DNA from: Microcaldota archaeon
GTDB lineage: Archaea > Micrarchaeota > Micrarchaeia > Anstonellales > J096
Length of the DNA stretch: 34,399 nt
Direction of reading: 5' to 3'
Assembly: GCA_030550115.1 (NCBI GenBank)
Contig: JAUQPY010000002.1
Location: forward strand, 1 to 34,399
The notes under the pieces were generated by a model that saw only the letters and a list, made by a program, of their open reading frames with translations, had not been told where the DNA came from and did no database searches. Below are positions 8,801 through 16,671 of the stretch, one piece after another; the stretch's first letter is position 1, and each line of letters opens with the position of its first letter. Made by a program: the position numbers and the translations under genes.

Positions 8801-9959
8801 TAATCTTCCCCATACCAGCAAATCTCCATCTATTCTGTAGCTTTCTGAAAATTGCAAAATTATCATCTATTGGAGTAATTGGTTTCTTCAGAATTATTGT
8901 TACCACTTTCTTAGATATGTTCTTTACAATTGCCTGAGTTGATATTGATAAGCTATTGATGATTATATTCTCCCCTATTATTAGAGGGGGATTGTTTATA
9001 TCATGTCTTGGGATTAAGTCTATCTTGGCTTTTATCTCTCGAATTGGTTGGGAGAGCTGACCTGGTTTAGATATTATGTTTCCAGCGAGCAAATCTTCTC
9101 TAGTTATGGAAGGATCCAAAGCTGTACCAAAAGCTACCAAACCACTATTCCTATCAGCTACCTCTAGACTCTCATTCTCCCTGTGTATACTGGTAATTTT
9201 TGTAATTATTGGTTTATAATTTTGTAATTTTTCTATATACCTTCCGGGCGAAATCTCTATAGTATCTCCAACTCTGAATACACCATCTAGAACTGCTCCT
9301 CCAATCACACCTCCATGCATATTCTGAACATCAGTTCCAGGCCTGTTCACATCAAAACTCCTCACAGCTAAAGCTAAATCCTTAACTCTAAAAGATCTAG
9401 ATCGCTGTGGAATCTTAACTAATTCCTCAAGCAAATATTCTAAATTTAATTTATAGGTAGATGATATGGGAATGATAGGGGCGTTCTCAGCCACAGTACC
9501 TTTAACAAATTCTTTTATTTCCTGATAATTCTTCAGTGCCTGTTCTTTGCTTACTGTGTCAACTTTGGTCTGAACTATCACTATATTTTTCATACCTAAA
9601 TAATTTAACATGTACAAATGCTCTCTAGTCTGAGGCTGTGGGCAAGGTTCATTTGCTGCGATAACAAAGATAGCCCCATCTAATAGAGCTATTCCAGATA
9701 CAGCTACAGCTAATAATGATTCATGTCCAGGAGCATCAACTATAGAGATTCCTTTAATAGGTTTAGCTCCATCCACAGGAGTGTTGTAGTATTTTCCATC
9801 TTTTTCATAGATTATAAACTCTGCATGTCCTAGTCTTATGGTAATGCCTCTCTTTATTTCCTCACTATGACGATCTGTTCTCACCCCTGTTAGCGCAGTA
9901 GTTAATGTGGATTTACCATGATCAACATGTCCAAAAGTACCGATATTTATGAATTCCAT
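8796..9959 (-). CDS. eif2g: Translation initiation factor aIF2 subunit gamma
   Basis: NIGTFGHVDHGKSTLTTALTGVRTDRHSEEIKRGITIRLGHA, VDAPGHESLLAVAVSGIALLDGAIFVIAANEPCPQPQTREHLYML, QTKVD, PGTDVQNMHGGVIGGAVLDG. ATG 9959 preferred over TTG 9962. Confidence 0.95.
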   Translation of the reverse strand: MEFINIGTFGHVDHGKSTLTTALTGVRTDRHSEEIKRGITIRLGHAEFIIYEKDGKYYNTPVDGAKPIKGISIVDAPGHESLLAVAVSGIALLDGAIFVIAANEPCPQPQTREHLYMLNYLGMKNIVIVQTKVDTVSKEQALKNYQEIKEFVKGTVAENAPIIPISSTYKLNLEYLLEELVKIPQRSRSFRVKDLALAVRSFDVNRPGTDVQNMHGGVIGGAVLDGVFRVGDTIEISPGRYIEKLQNYKPIITKITSIHRENESLEVADRNSGLVAFGTALDPSITREDLLAGNIISKPGQLSQPIREIKAKIDLIPRHDINNPPLIIGENIIINSLSISTQAIVKNISKKVVTIILKKPITPIDDNFAIFRKLQNRWRFAGMGKII

Positions 9960-9981
9960 CAATTTCTTAAATAGTTATATA

Positions 9982-9987
9982 TTTAAA
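9982..9987. promoter_or_regulatory. Shared TATA box TTTAAA
   Basis: Centre 25.5 bp from - ATG 9959 and 24.5 bp from + ATG 10009. Confidence 0.6.
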
Positions 9988-10008
9988 TCAATTTCTCTGT
10001 ATCTTAAC

Positions 10009-10143
10009 ATGGCTTTAGTTCAAAAAGATAGAGATATCATAGCTATACTAAATCTGGAGATGAAGAAAATCCATAGATCAAACAGAGAGCTATCCACATT
10101 ATTTAATCTGTTTGAAAATATCAATAAGGAACAGTTTCACTAG
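10009..10143 (+). CDS. Small hypothetical protein (44 aa)
   Basis: MALVQKDRDIIAILNLEMKKIHRSNRELSTLFNLFENINKEQFH; ATG at canonical spacing from TTTAAA. The listed ORF start at 9949 lies upstream of the box. Confidence 0.45.
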   Translation: MALVQKDRDIIAILNLEMKKIHRSNRELSTLFNLFENINKEQFH

Positions 10144-10642
10144 CGATTATTTTATTATCTTTGAATAATTCGAATTTTATAAAATCCATATTTATCTCCA
10201 AGATCCCAAATGAATAGGTCATACTGAAACTACCTGGATTGAAGATCAATCTATTTGATTCGTTGATTAAAATAGGAATATGAGTGTGACCTGAGATGAA
10301 TATATTTGCATCCAGAGATTTCATCATATTAAATATTTTTTCTCTATCGCCTCTTGGCCTTATAATATCTCCATGTGTTATCAAAATTCTATTAATCCCT
10401 ATATCAACTATCACAATTCTAGGTGCAATAAATTCATCCATATTTCCTTTTACCACGATATATTCTTCTGGATTAAGTTCATCTATCACATCATCATATG
10501 AGGTAAGATCTCCTGTGAATATTATTTTGTTAGTGTTGAATTCTCTGAATGATCTTAACATGTGTTCAGGAATTCTATCAATTCTATCTGGGTAATGTAT
10601 ATCCCCTAAAACCCCTATTCTGTCGCCTGGCTGAAACCTCAT
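10121..10642 (-). CDS. YfcE/MJ0936-type metallophosphoesterase
   Basis: GVLGDIHYPDR, IIFTGDLTSYDDV, YIVVKGNMDE, ILITHGDIIRPRG, IFISGHTHIPI, IFNPGS: complete calcineurin-like metal motifs. Confidence 0.9.
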   Translation of the reverse strand: MRFQPGDRIGVLGDIHYPDRIDRIPEHMLRSFREFNTNKIIFTGDLTSYDDVIDELNPEEYIVVKGNMDEFIAPRIVIVDIGINRILITHGDIIRPRGDREKIFNMMKSLDANIFISGHTHIPILINESNRLIFNPGSFSMTYSFGILEINMDFIKFELFKDNKIIASETVPY

Positions 10643-10670
10643 ACATTTATTGTATTCAAACAGTACGATT

Positions 10671-10676
10671 TTTAAA
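10671..10676. promoter_or_regulatory. Probable shared TATA box TTTAAA
   Basis: Centre 31.5 bp from - ATG 10642 and 26.5 bp from + ATG 10700. Confidence 0.5.
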
Positions 10677-10699
10677 CATTTCTATAAAATGATAATATT

Positions 10700-11346
10700 A
10701 TGGAAAAACAAATAGATAATGAGATTAGAATAGACGAAAGTAGGATAACACAGGAGATAGCACAAGAATTAAAAAACATAAATCTTAATAACGTAGATCG
10801 TGAACTTTTAAAGAAAATTTTGAGACTTCAGATAAAAATTATTCCAGTTCTTCAAATGAAAGTCAAATAGAAATAAATGATGTAAAACCATTTCAGGATA
10901 ATAAAATTAATATTAAAGAACTATTGTACAACGAACACCTATCTAGAATAAAAGTAGGAGGAAATAGTCTATTAAATCGTATAACAAGATTTCAAGTGTT
11001 GTTTAATTCCATAAATATATCACATTCACTAATGGAGGAGGGTCTACATATCGATCATGAAGCATATAAAACAACATATCATCTTGCAAAGCGGACTTTA
11101 GAGAATTGGCAAGGATCCTTGGAGGATTTCTTCGAATTGATGTTAGGAGAGGAAATTGGAAAAATGGCCTATACTTTATACCAATTGTCACCAAAAGTTT
11201 CCATACCCCGATATATAGCTACGATTGCATTTGTTATGAGTGAAATGCTTAAAGATGCAAATTCGCCGGAGGATGTGCTAAAGAATTTGGATAGGATGAT
11301 TCAAGATCTTACGGAAGGAAAATACAAATTTGTACCTGAAATATAA
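10700..11346 (+). pseudogene. Split/frameshifted ORF pair (10700-10870 frame A; 10804-11346 frame B), candidate paralogue of 13721-14242
   Basis: Frame A: MEKQIDNEIRIDESRITQEIAQELKNINLNNVDRELLKKILRLQIKIIPVLQMKVK*. Frame B is open from 10804 with no ATG until 11032. The downstream part resembles the intact ORF at 13721. Could be a real frameshift, a sequencing indel, or two genes. Confidence 0.5.
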
Positions 11347-11350
11347 AAAA

Positions 11351-11992
11351 CTACCTACTTATAAAGGAGTTATAATTATCTAGAATCAATTCAACGACTC
11401 TATCTAGGTTTTGTCCAGATACCTCTGCAATAAATTTATAGCTCTCTATAACTCTATCGGGCGAATCTGTTACATATGGGGAATCTGTCTCGCATAGTAA
11501 ATGTGATATATTATACTTTATAGCCTGTTTTCTGACAGATGACGGTTTTGGAGGTATGGATATATACCACCCTCTGTCTATTATTGCTCTGTAGTGATTT
11601 AGATTTCCGGAAAAGAAATGGAATATTACTCTCTTAAGATTATATGAAGACATTATATTTAGAATATCCTCATATGCATCTCTGCAGTGTATTTCAACAA
11701 TTCCATTCATCTTCTCTGCAATTCTCAATTGGTGTTCAAACACTTCTCTCTGAGCTTTTCTTTCTGAATCCTCTCTGACCCAATAATAATCCAATCCGAT
11801 CTCCCCCACTCCTAATTTACCACTAATATATTGTTCTAGATCGTATTGATACTCTTTGTAATTCTGAGGAGCAATCCCAACCAGATCAGATTTATGAAAA
11901 TTATTATATGAATAGGCAACTTTGATAGTTTTCACATTTCCCTGATAATCATAATCATGGGTGTGTACATCTATTAAATCTTTCATATCCAT
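11351..11992 (-). CDS. tatD: TatD-family metal-dependent hydrolase/DNase
   Basis: DVHTHDYD, GVGEIGLDYYW, IHCRDAYEDIL, IFHFFSGN, LLCETDSPYVTDSP. Start ATG 11992 or 11986. Confidence 0.88.
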   Translation of the reverse strand: MDMKDLIDVHTHDYDYQGNVKTIKVAYSYNNFHKSDLVGIAPQNYKEYQYDLEQYISGKLGVGEIGLDYYWVREDSERKAQREVFEHQLRIAEKMNGIVEIHCRDAYEDILNIMSSYNLKRVIFHFFSGNLNHYRAIIDRGWYISIPPKPSSVRKQAIKYNISHLLCETDSPYVTDSPDRVIESYKFIAEVSGQNLDRVVELILDNYNSFISR

Positions 11993-12000
11993 ATAAATAT

Positions 12001-12714
12001 ATGAACACTATTTTAAATCTAATAACCAGGAACATTCCAAAGAACAAGGAGCTAGCAATCGCATTCTCAGGCGGAATAGATAGTTCTTTACTATCAATTC
12101 TATCCAGGATGAATGGAAATCGAGTTACACTATACACTCTAGCCTTACATCCAAACTCCACTGATCTGGAATACAGTAGAAGATTCTCCTTGGATTTAGG
12201 ATTTGATTTAGTAGAAGTAAAAGCCGATGATACAGCTATATTATTTGATAAATGGAATAGATTAATTGGTAGGGTAAAAGCCGAGGTAATGGTTGGAGCA
12301 GAAATAGTCATAAGAGCAGTTAGAGAAAAGATAATATTATTTGGTAGTGGTAGTGAAGAGATATTCGCAGGTTACGATAGACATCTCAAATCTGAAAATC
12401 TTAAGAATCTATTGAGAGAGGAATTTGAGCAGTTGGAGCATAATGAAATCAAGTACATTAGATCAGTTGCCAATCAATATGGTAAAGAGGCATTATTCCC
12501 CTTCTATGATCGGGAACTGTTTGATTATGTAATGATGAATTATTCTGAGGAAGATCTATTAAGAGATAGGATTAGGAAAAAATGGGTACTTAGAGATGCA
12601 GCTAAAGAGCTATTGCCCAATTATATATTAGACAGACCTAAAAAGGCATTGCAATATGGTAGTGGTATAAATAGAATCATTTCGAAGTATCTCTCTTCAG
12701 ATTCTCAACAATAA
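12001..12714 (+). CDS. Asparagine-synthase-like ATP-PPi amidotransferase domain protein (synthetase domain only)
   Basis: AIAFSGGIDSSLLSIL (PP-loop), ILFGSGSEEIFAGYDRH, FPFYDRELFDYVM, KWVLRDAAKELLPNYILDRPKKALQYGSG. No N-terminal glutaminase. Confidence 0.85.
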   Translation: MNTILNLITRNIPKNKELAIAFSGGIDSSLLSILSRMNGNRVTLYTLALHPNSTDLEYSRRFSLDLGFDLVEVKADDTAILFDKWNRLIGRVKAEVMVGAEIVIRAVREKIILFGSGSEEIFAGYDRHLKSENLKNLLREEFEQLEHNEIKYIRSVANQYGKEALFPFYDRELFDYVMMNYSEEDLLRDRIRKKWVLRDAAKELLPNYILDRPKKALQYGSGINRIISKYLSSDSQQ

Positions 12715-12994
12715 ACACCAATGGTTCTGGTATCTGTTCTGAATTCAAATAGTTCGCTGGATCACCTAATTTCAATAATTCTTCTCTAGTTGGATTATCT
12801 AGAGGATTCATATCATAGGCCCCACCAACATTGCAAAAAATACAACGATACCAGTAGATTTTTTTACCTCTATAGTCTATTATAGCCACTACATTCATGT
12901 CCCCATGATCTTCACAACTTAATGTATCTCTCTCTGCATTATAGTATACTTTAGTTAACAATCCGTCTCTATCGATGGGTATTCTATATAACAT
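12677..12994 (-). CDS. Hypothetical small protein with possible metal-binding Cys/His motifs (105 aa)
   Basis: SCEDHGDMNV...YWYRCIFCNVGGAYD; shared TATA with the divergent gene supports it; overlaps the convergent CDS by 38 bp. Confidence 0.65.
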   Translation of the reverse strand: MLYRIPIDRDGLLTKVYYNAERDTLSCEDHGDMNVVAIIDYRGKKIYWYRCIFCNVGGAYDMNPLDNPTREELLKLGDPANYLNSEQIPEPLVFIVENLKRDTSK

Positions 12995-13017
12995 AGGTCT
13001 AATACTTAGAAATTCTT

Positions 13018-13023
13018 TTTAAA
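13018..13023. promoter_or_regulatory. Shared TATA box TTTAAA
   Basis: Centre exactly 26.5 bp from both - ATG 12994 and + ATG 13047. Confidence 0.65.
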
Positions 13024-13046
13024 TAATTTATAGTTGTATATAAAGC

Positions 13047-13715
13047 ATGAAAATTGAGGCCGCTATTGCTATAACTAATAAGAACATATTGACCTCTTAT
13101 GCCACCTTGATATATTCAACCTTATTATTCTATATAGTCATATTCGGTATGCTGGGTACTGGGGTGATTTTGTATTCTTTTTACGGGATATTCCTGGAAA
13201 TTCCAATTCTCTTACTAGCAAGCTTTTTCATATTCTTCCCAGGCTATCTGTATTCACAATTTGATCAATTCATAAGAGTAATTAGGAGAGATAAGAGATC
13301 ATTTAATAGAATAACCGATTTATTCATCCTGGGATCCTTAAAATCTCTACCTATAACTATAATTAAGCTTCTGATCACCTCTATCTTAATGATACCTTCA
13401 ATAGTGATTTTGCTCTATCTAAATTTAGATATAATAACCATAGCTCTAATTGCTTCAAATTATTTATTTGCCTCAGCAATTACAGAACACCTATTTAGTT
13501 ATGTGTATTATTACTATCTTATAGTTGGGAGAAATCTTATCAAATCTCTGGTGGATGGATTGAAGGATTCATTATCTAATATTAACAAAATACCTGTATT
13601 TTTCCTGAATTATGTGTTGAGTCTAATTCAGCTAATTCCTGTGATAAATATGACAATACTGTTTCTGATACCTTGGATATACGTTCTATCTGTAGGGAAT
13701 ATGTTCAGGAGGTGA
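13047..13715 (+). CDS. Polytopic membrane protein, hypothetical (222 aa)
   Basis: Several hydrophobic segments (IYSTLLFYIVIFGMLGTGVILYSF, IPILLLASFFIFFPGYL, LLITSILMIPSIVILLYL, LSLIQLIPVINMTILFLIPWIYVLSVG). Confidence 0.75.
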   Translation: MKIEAAIAITNKNILTSYATLIYSTLLFYIVIFGMLGTGVILYSFYGIFLEIPILLLASFFIFFPGYLYSQFDQFIRVIRRDKRSFNRITDLFILGSLKSLPITIIKLLITSILMIPSIVILLYLNLDIITIALIASNYLFASAITEHLFSYVYYYYLIVGRNLIKSLVDGLKDSLSNINKIPVFFLNYVLSLIQLIPVINMTILFLIPWIYVLSVGNMFRR

Positions 13716-13716
13716 G
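13708..13716 (+). promoter_or_regulatory. Shine-Dalgarno-like sequence GGAGGTGAG
   Basis: 4 nt upstream of ATG 13721; overlaps the stop codon (TGA 13713-13715) of the preceding ORF. Confidence 0.7.
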
Positions 13717-13720
13717 CATA

Positions 13721-14242
13721 ATGGAAGAATTGAAGGTGAATTATGAATTGAGTGAGCTAGTGAGATCTGTTATAAGTATGGATGAGAATTCTATAAAGAA
13801 ACTGATTCAGCTATTAGTTGCTAGCAGTCCAGAGAGTAGTTTTATCCCATTATTGAAATCTTTTAGAGACATGCAGAATCTGAGTAGCTTAAATCAAGAG
13901 TTAAGATATACTGGATCTCTACTCTATCAGGCTGCATTAATTACCTCTATATTATTTGACTACAACTATATCATTCGAGATCCAAAAGTAGATGAGATTT
14001 TTGAAAAATACAAGTATGAAATCAGTAGATATTCCAAGGTTGAGGAATTCTTTCAGGAGAAGTTTGGTAAAGATGAGGGTATGCTGATGTATGGATTATA
14101 TTTAAACTTTGGAAAACGATGGAATATAGCTAGATTTTTAGCACATGTAGATTATATGATGAATTATCCAGATAAGGTGAACGAGTTAATAGATAATATA
14201 GAGAAAGGTAAGATAGATGAGATTCTGAAAAAGATGTTCTAA
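13721..14242 (+). CDS. Hypothetical helical protein (about 173 aa)
   Basis: ATG 13721 with strong SD; the listed start (13673) is upstream inside the preceding CDS. Resembles the split ORF at 10700-11346. Confidence 0.75.
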   Translation: MEELKVNYELSELVRSVISMDENSIKKLIQLLVASSPESSFIPLLKSFRDMQNLSSLNQELRYTGSLLYQAALITSILFDYNYIIRDPKVDEIFEKYKYEISRYSKVEEFFQEKFGKDEGMLMYGLYLNFGKRWNIARFLAHVDYMMNYPDKVNELIDNIEKGKIDEILKKMF

Positions 14243-14316
14243 CGCCTCTGCCGGGATTTGAACCCGGACCTTAGGCTCCGCAAGCCCACGTCCTATCCTG
14301 GTTAGACGACAGAGGC
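14243..14316 (-). tRNA. tRNA-Arg (GCG)
   Basis: Reverse complement GCCTCTG...CAGAGGC+G; anticodon stem TGGGC/GCCTA, loop TTGCGGA; T arm CCGGG-TTCAAAT-CCCGG. Confidence 0.92.
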
Positions 14317-14340
14317 AACATAAGATTTCACAAAACTGTT

Positions 14341-14346
14341 TTTAAA
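14341..14346. promoter_or_regulatory. Shared TATA box TTTAAA between tRNA-Arg (-) and ORF 14371 (+)
   Basis: Centre 27.5 bp from both the tRNA 5' end (14316) and ATG 14371. Confidence 0.65.
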
Positions 14347-14370
14347 TTTTTCAATATATGTAAATCAAAT

Positions 14371-14640
14371 ATGCGAGATGATGTTAAAAAGATTGTTGAA
14401 TATTGCGAACAGAAGCTCAAAGAGGAAAAGAGGATATATATGATAGTTGATAACCCATTTTCAGATGAATTTCCCTGGGCGTACATTTTTAGATACATAT
14501 ACATAAATCTACCTGAGGAGAAATTACCAGAACTAGCATTGGTTTATGATTCTCTGGAGAAAAAGCTCAAAGTTTATAAAGATGGTGAATATATAGATAT
14601 AGATAACTACATTGAAACTCAAGAGATCTCTTTCGATTAG
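14371..14640 (+). CDS. Hypothetical small acidic protein (89 aa)
   Basis: ORF with canonical TATA spacing; 4-bp convergent stop overlap with the next ORF. Confidence 0.6.
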   Translation: MRDDVKKIVEYCEQKLKEEKRIYMIVDNPFSDEFPWAYIFRYIYINLPEEKLPELALVYDSLEKKLKVYKDGEYIDIDNYIETQEISFD

Positions 14641-15020
14641 CGTTTACGGAGTTTCAGTTCTGGAAAGATCCTGATCAGATGTTGTGTGGTTAATAGATCA
14701 TTTCGTTTGCCAATTCTCCTACATAAATTATCTATACAGGCTGTATAGAAATGCAATATATATTTTGTCTCGGAGGTATGTTTAGAAACATTCTTCACAA
14801 ATACAGTTTTACCCTGTTGCAGTATCATTAGATTTCTACCCTCGTGCTTGTATTCCAAATCCTTGATATAACCATATTTTCTATTTATATAGTAATCAGT
14901 CTTCTGATCTGTAGTGATATTACGCAATATATTTGCAAGTTCCTGTTTGAGTAAATTACATATTTCTTCGGGATTTTCACTTCTGATACATTTGCCATCT
15001 TTTGTATATACAATCTCCAT
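14637..15020 (-). CDS. Hypothetical protein (127 aa)
   Basis: ORF; divergent from rfcL with a TTTAAA between them. Confidence 0.6.
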   Translation of the reverse strand: MEIVYTKDGKCIRSENPEEICNLLKQELANILRNITTDQKTDYYINRKYGYIKDLEYKHEGRNLMILQQGKTVFVKNVSKHTSETKYILHFYTACIDNLCRRIGKRNDLLTTQHLIRIFPELKLRKR

Positions 15021-15047
15021 ATTTTCAATTATGAGTTAGATATGTTT

Positions 15048-15053
15048 TTTAAA
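15048..15053. promoter_or_regulatory. Probable shared TATA box TTTAAA
   Basis: Centre 26.5 bp from + ATG 15077 and 30.5 bp from - ATG 15020. Confidence 0.55.
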
Positions 15054-15076
15054 CAGATATTTTTAATTCAGAATTG

Positions 15077-16108
15077 ATGTATGTTATAAAATATCACCCC
15101 AAAAATCTAGATGATTATTTTAGATACTATGGTGGAGAGGAAGTTTTTATTAGAAGTTCTATAGAAATGTGGATAAAAAATCCTGATAAACCACTACTTA
15201 TCTACTCCCCTCCAGGCACAGGAAAAACTGCTCTGGTGTATGCATTAGCCAATACCTATAACATGAATATCTATGAGATTAATTCTTTTAATGTAAAAGA
15301 TGTGGATCTGAAAACAGTTTCTAAATATGATCTCCATGGTAGACGTACGTTGATATTGATTGATGATATAGATGCAATATTGGAGACATCCAGATTTGAT
15401 GTAGATTCTATTTTAGATCTCAAGATACCGATTATAATGACGGCAAATGATATATGGAATGTTAAAATGAAGGATATAAGAGCTAAGATTCAGACAGGGG
15501 AAATACAGGCACTAGAACTCAAGATCTCTAAGATTACATACACTAATCTGATCAGATCAATAATCAGAAGGGAGAAGATAGACTTATCAGAAGATGAGCT
15601 TAGAACAATTGTTGAGCTAAATTACCCTGATATAAGAGCTGGAATCAATGATCTAGAGATAAGGATTGGTACTGGCAGAGATAGATTAACAAATATATTC
15701 CAGGTAATGAATACTATATTAACTACAAAACCTAAAATGATAGATGTGAAGAATTATCTAGATAGGAATCTTAATATAGATGATTATAGAAATTTAATAC
15801 CTTTTATAGAGTGGAACTTAACTCTTAGGTATGATGGAGAGGAACTCAAAAAAGCATATGAATATATATCTCTTGCTGATATCTTCTTTTTTCATAGTTC
15901 AATTCATAGACGATGGAATCTCTTCACATATACTAGTAGATTTATATCCTTCATAGCCACCCTAAAAAATTCCAATTCTAGGTCAAGAATAGAGCTAAAT
16001 AGAATTAGAATACCGGTTATGCAAGATAGCAACTTTCATCAGGAGCTACATATGAGTCAGAAAAAATATAAACAGTACGGTTATTTGTTTAAAAATATTT
16101 TTACGTAA
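15077..16108 (+). CDS. rfcL: Replication factor C large subunit (clamp loader AAA+ ATPase)
   Basis: YHPKNLDDYFRYYGGEE, LLIYSPPGTGKTALVYALANTYNMNIYEINS, RRTLILIDDIDAI, PIIMTANDIW, NYPDIRAGINDLE. ATG 15077 preferred over TTG 15074. Confidence 0.88.
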   Translation: MYVIKYHPKNLDDYFRYYGGEEVFIRSSIEMWIKNPDKPLLIYSPPGTGKTALVYALANTYNMNIYEINSFNVKDVDLKTVSKYDLHGRRTLILIDDIDAILETSRFDVDSILDLKIPIIMTANDIWNVKMKDIRAKIQTGEIQALELKISKITYTNLIRSIIRREKIDLSEDELRTIVELNYPDIRAGINDLEIRIGTGRDRLTNIFQVMNTILTTKPKMIDVKNYLDRNLNIDDYRNLIPFIEWNLTLRYDGEELKKAYEYISLADIFFFHSSIHRRWNLFTYTSRFISFIATLKNSNSRSRIELNRIRIPVMQDSNFHQELHMSQKKYKQYGYLFKNIFT

Positions 16109-16116
16109 ATTAATAC

Positions 16117-16671
16117 ATGAATGATCTGAAAGAGCTGAGGAGGATTGTAAAATACATAAGTGCCCTCCTCCATGAATCTCATTATCCCCATTTGCATAGA
16201 CAATTATCCAGAGACGATCTACTACAATTGAATAAACTAAGGAAAATGTTTTTTGATAAAGTAGCTACAAACAAGGATCTAATATATAAAATAAGAGAGG
16301 ATCCATCTGTATTCATGTGTATTGAAGTAATAAAATTTCTAAATGAGGGGGAACTTCCAACCAGATTCTACGAAGAGCTGTTTAAGATTATAGAGATGAT
16401 CTATGAGAATAATCAATTTGAAAATCTATCAGTTATTAGAGAGGATCTGAAAAAGCTAGATTCTGAAAAAGTGATAGAATTACTAAATTATTGGAAGTCT
16501 AGAGATGAACGATTCTTCCATGTATTAGAAGTATTCGTCGATTATGATAATCTTAATAAGATTATTGATCATATAGAGAGTCTAAAAAGAGCTGATAAAG
16601 AATATCTGAAACTATTCTTATCAAAATTAGATAAAGAGTTACTTAAGAGAATAAGTGGTGCTTATGAATAG
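16117..16671 (+). CDS. Hypothetical helical protein (184 aa)
   Basis: TTTAAA at 16088-16093 (inside the rfcL 3' end) 26.5 bp from ATG. No domain recognised. Confidence 0.7.
   Translation: MNDLKELRRIVKYISALLHESHYPHLHRQLSRDDLLQLNKLRKMFFDKVATNKDLIYKIREDPSVFMCIEVIKFLNEGELPTRFYEELFKIIEMIYENNQFENLSVIREDLKKLDSEKVIELLNYWKSRDERFFHVLEVFVDYDNLNKIIDHIESLKRADKEYLKLFLSKLDKELLKRISGAYE

Noticed and set aside
10296-10595. 99-aa plus-strand ORF
   Set aside because: Shadow of the metallophosphoesterase gene on the opposite strand.
10804-10870. Classical -1 programmed frameshift slippery heptamer
   Set aside because: I looked for X XXY YYZ in frame A and found none that re-pairs well (AAA ATT TTG and CTT TTA are poor), so recoding is not favoured over an indel.
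11003-11194. 63-aa minus-strand ORF
   Set aside because: Antisense to the frame B portion of the split ORF; no features.
11955-12311. 118-aa minus-strand ORF
   Set aside because: Antisense to the Asn-synthase-like gene, overlapping its start; no supporting motif.
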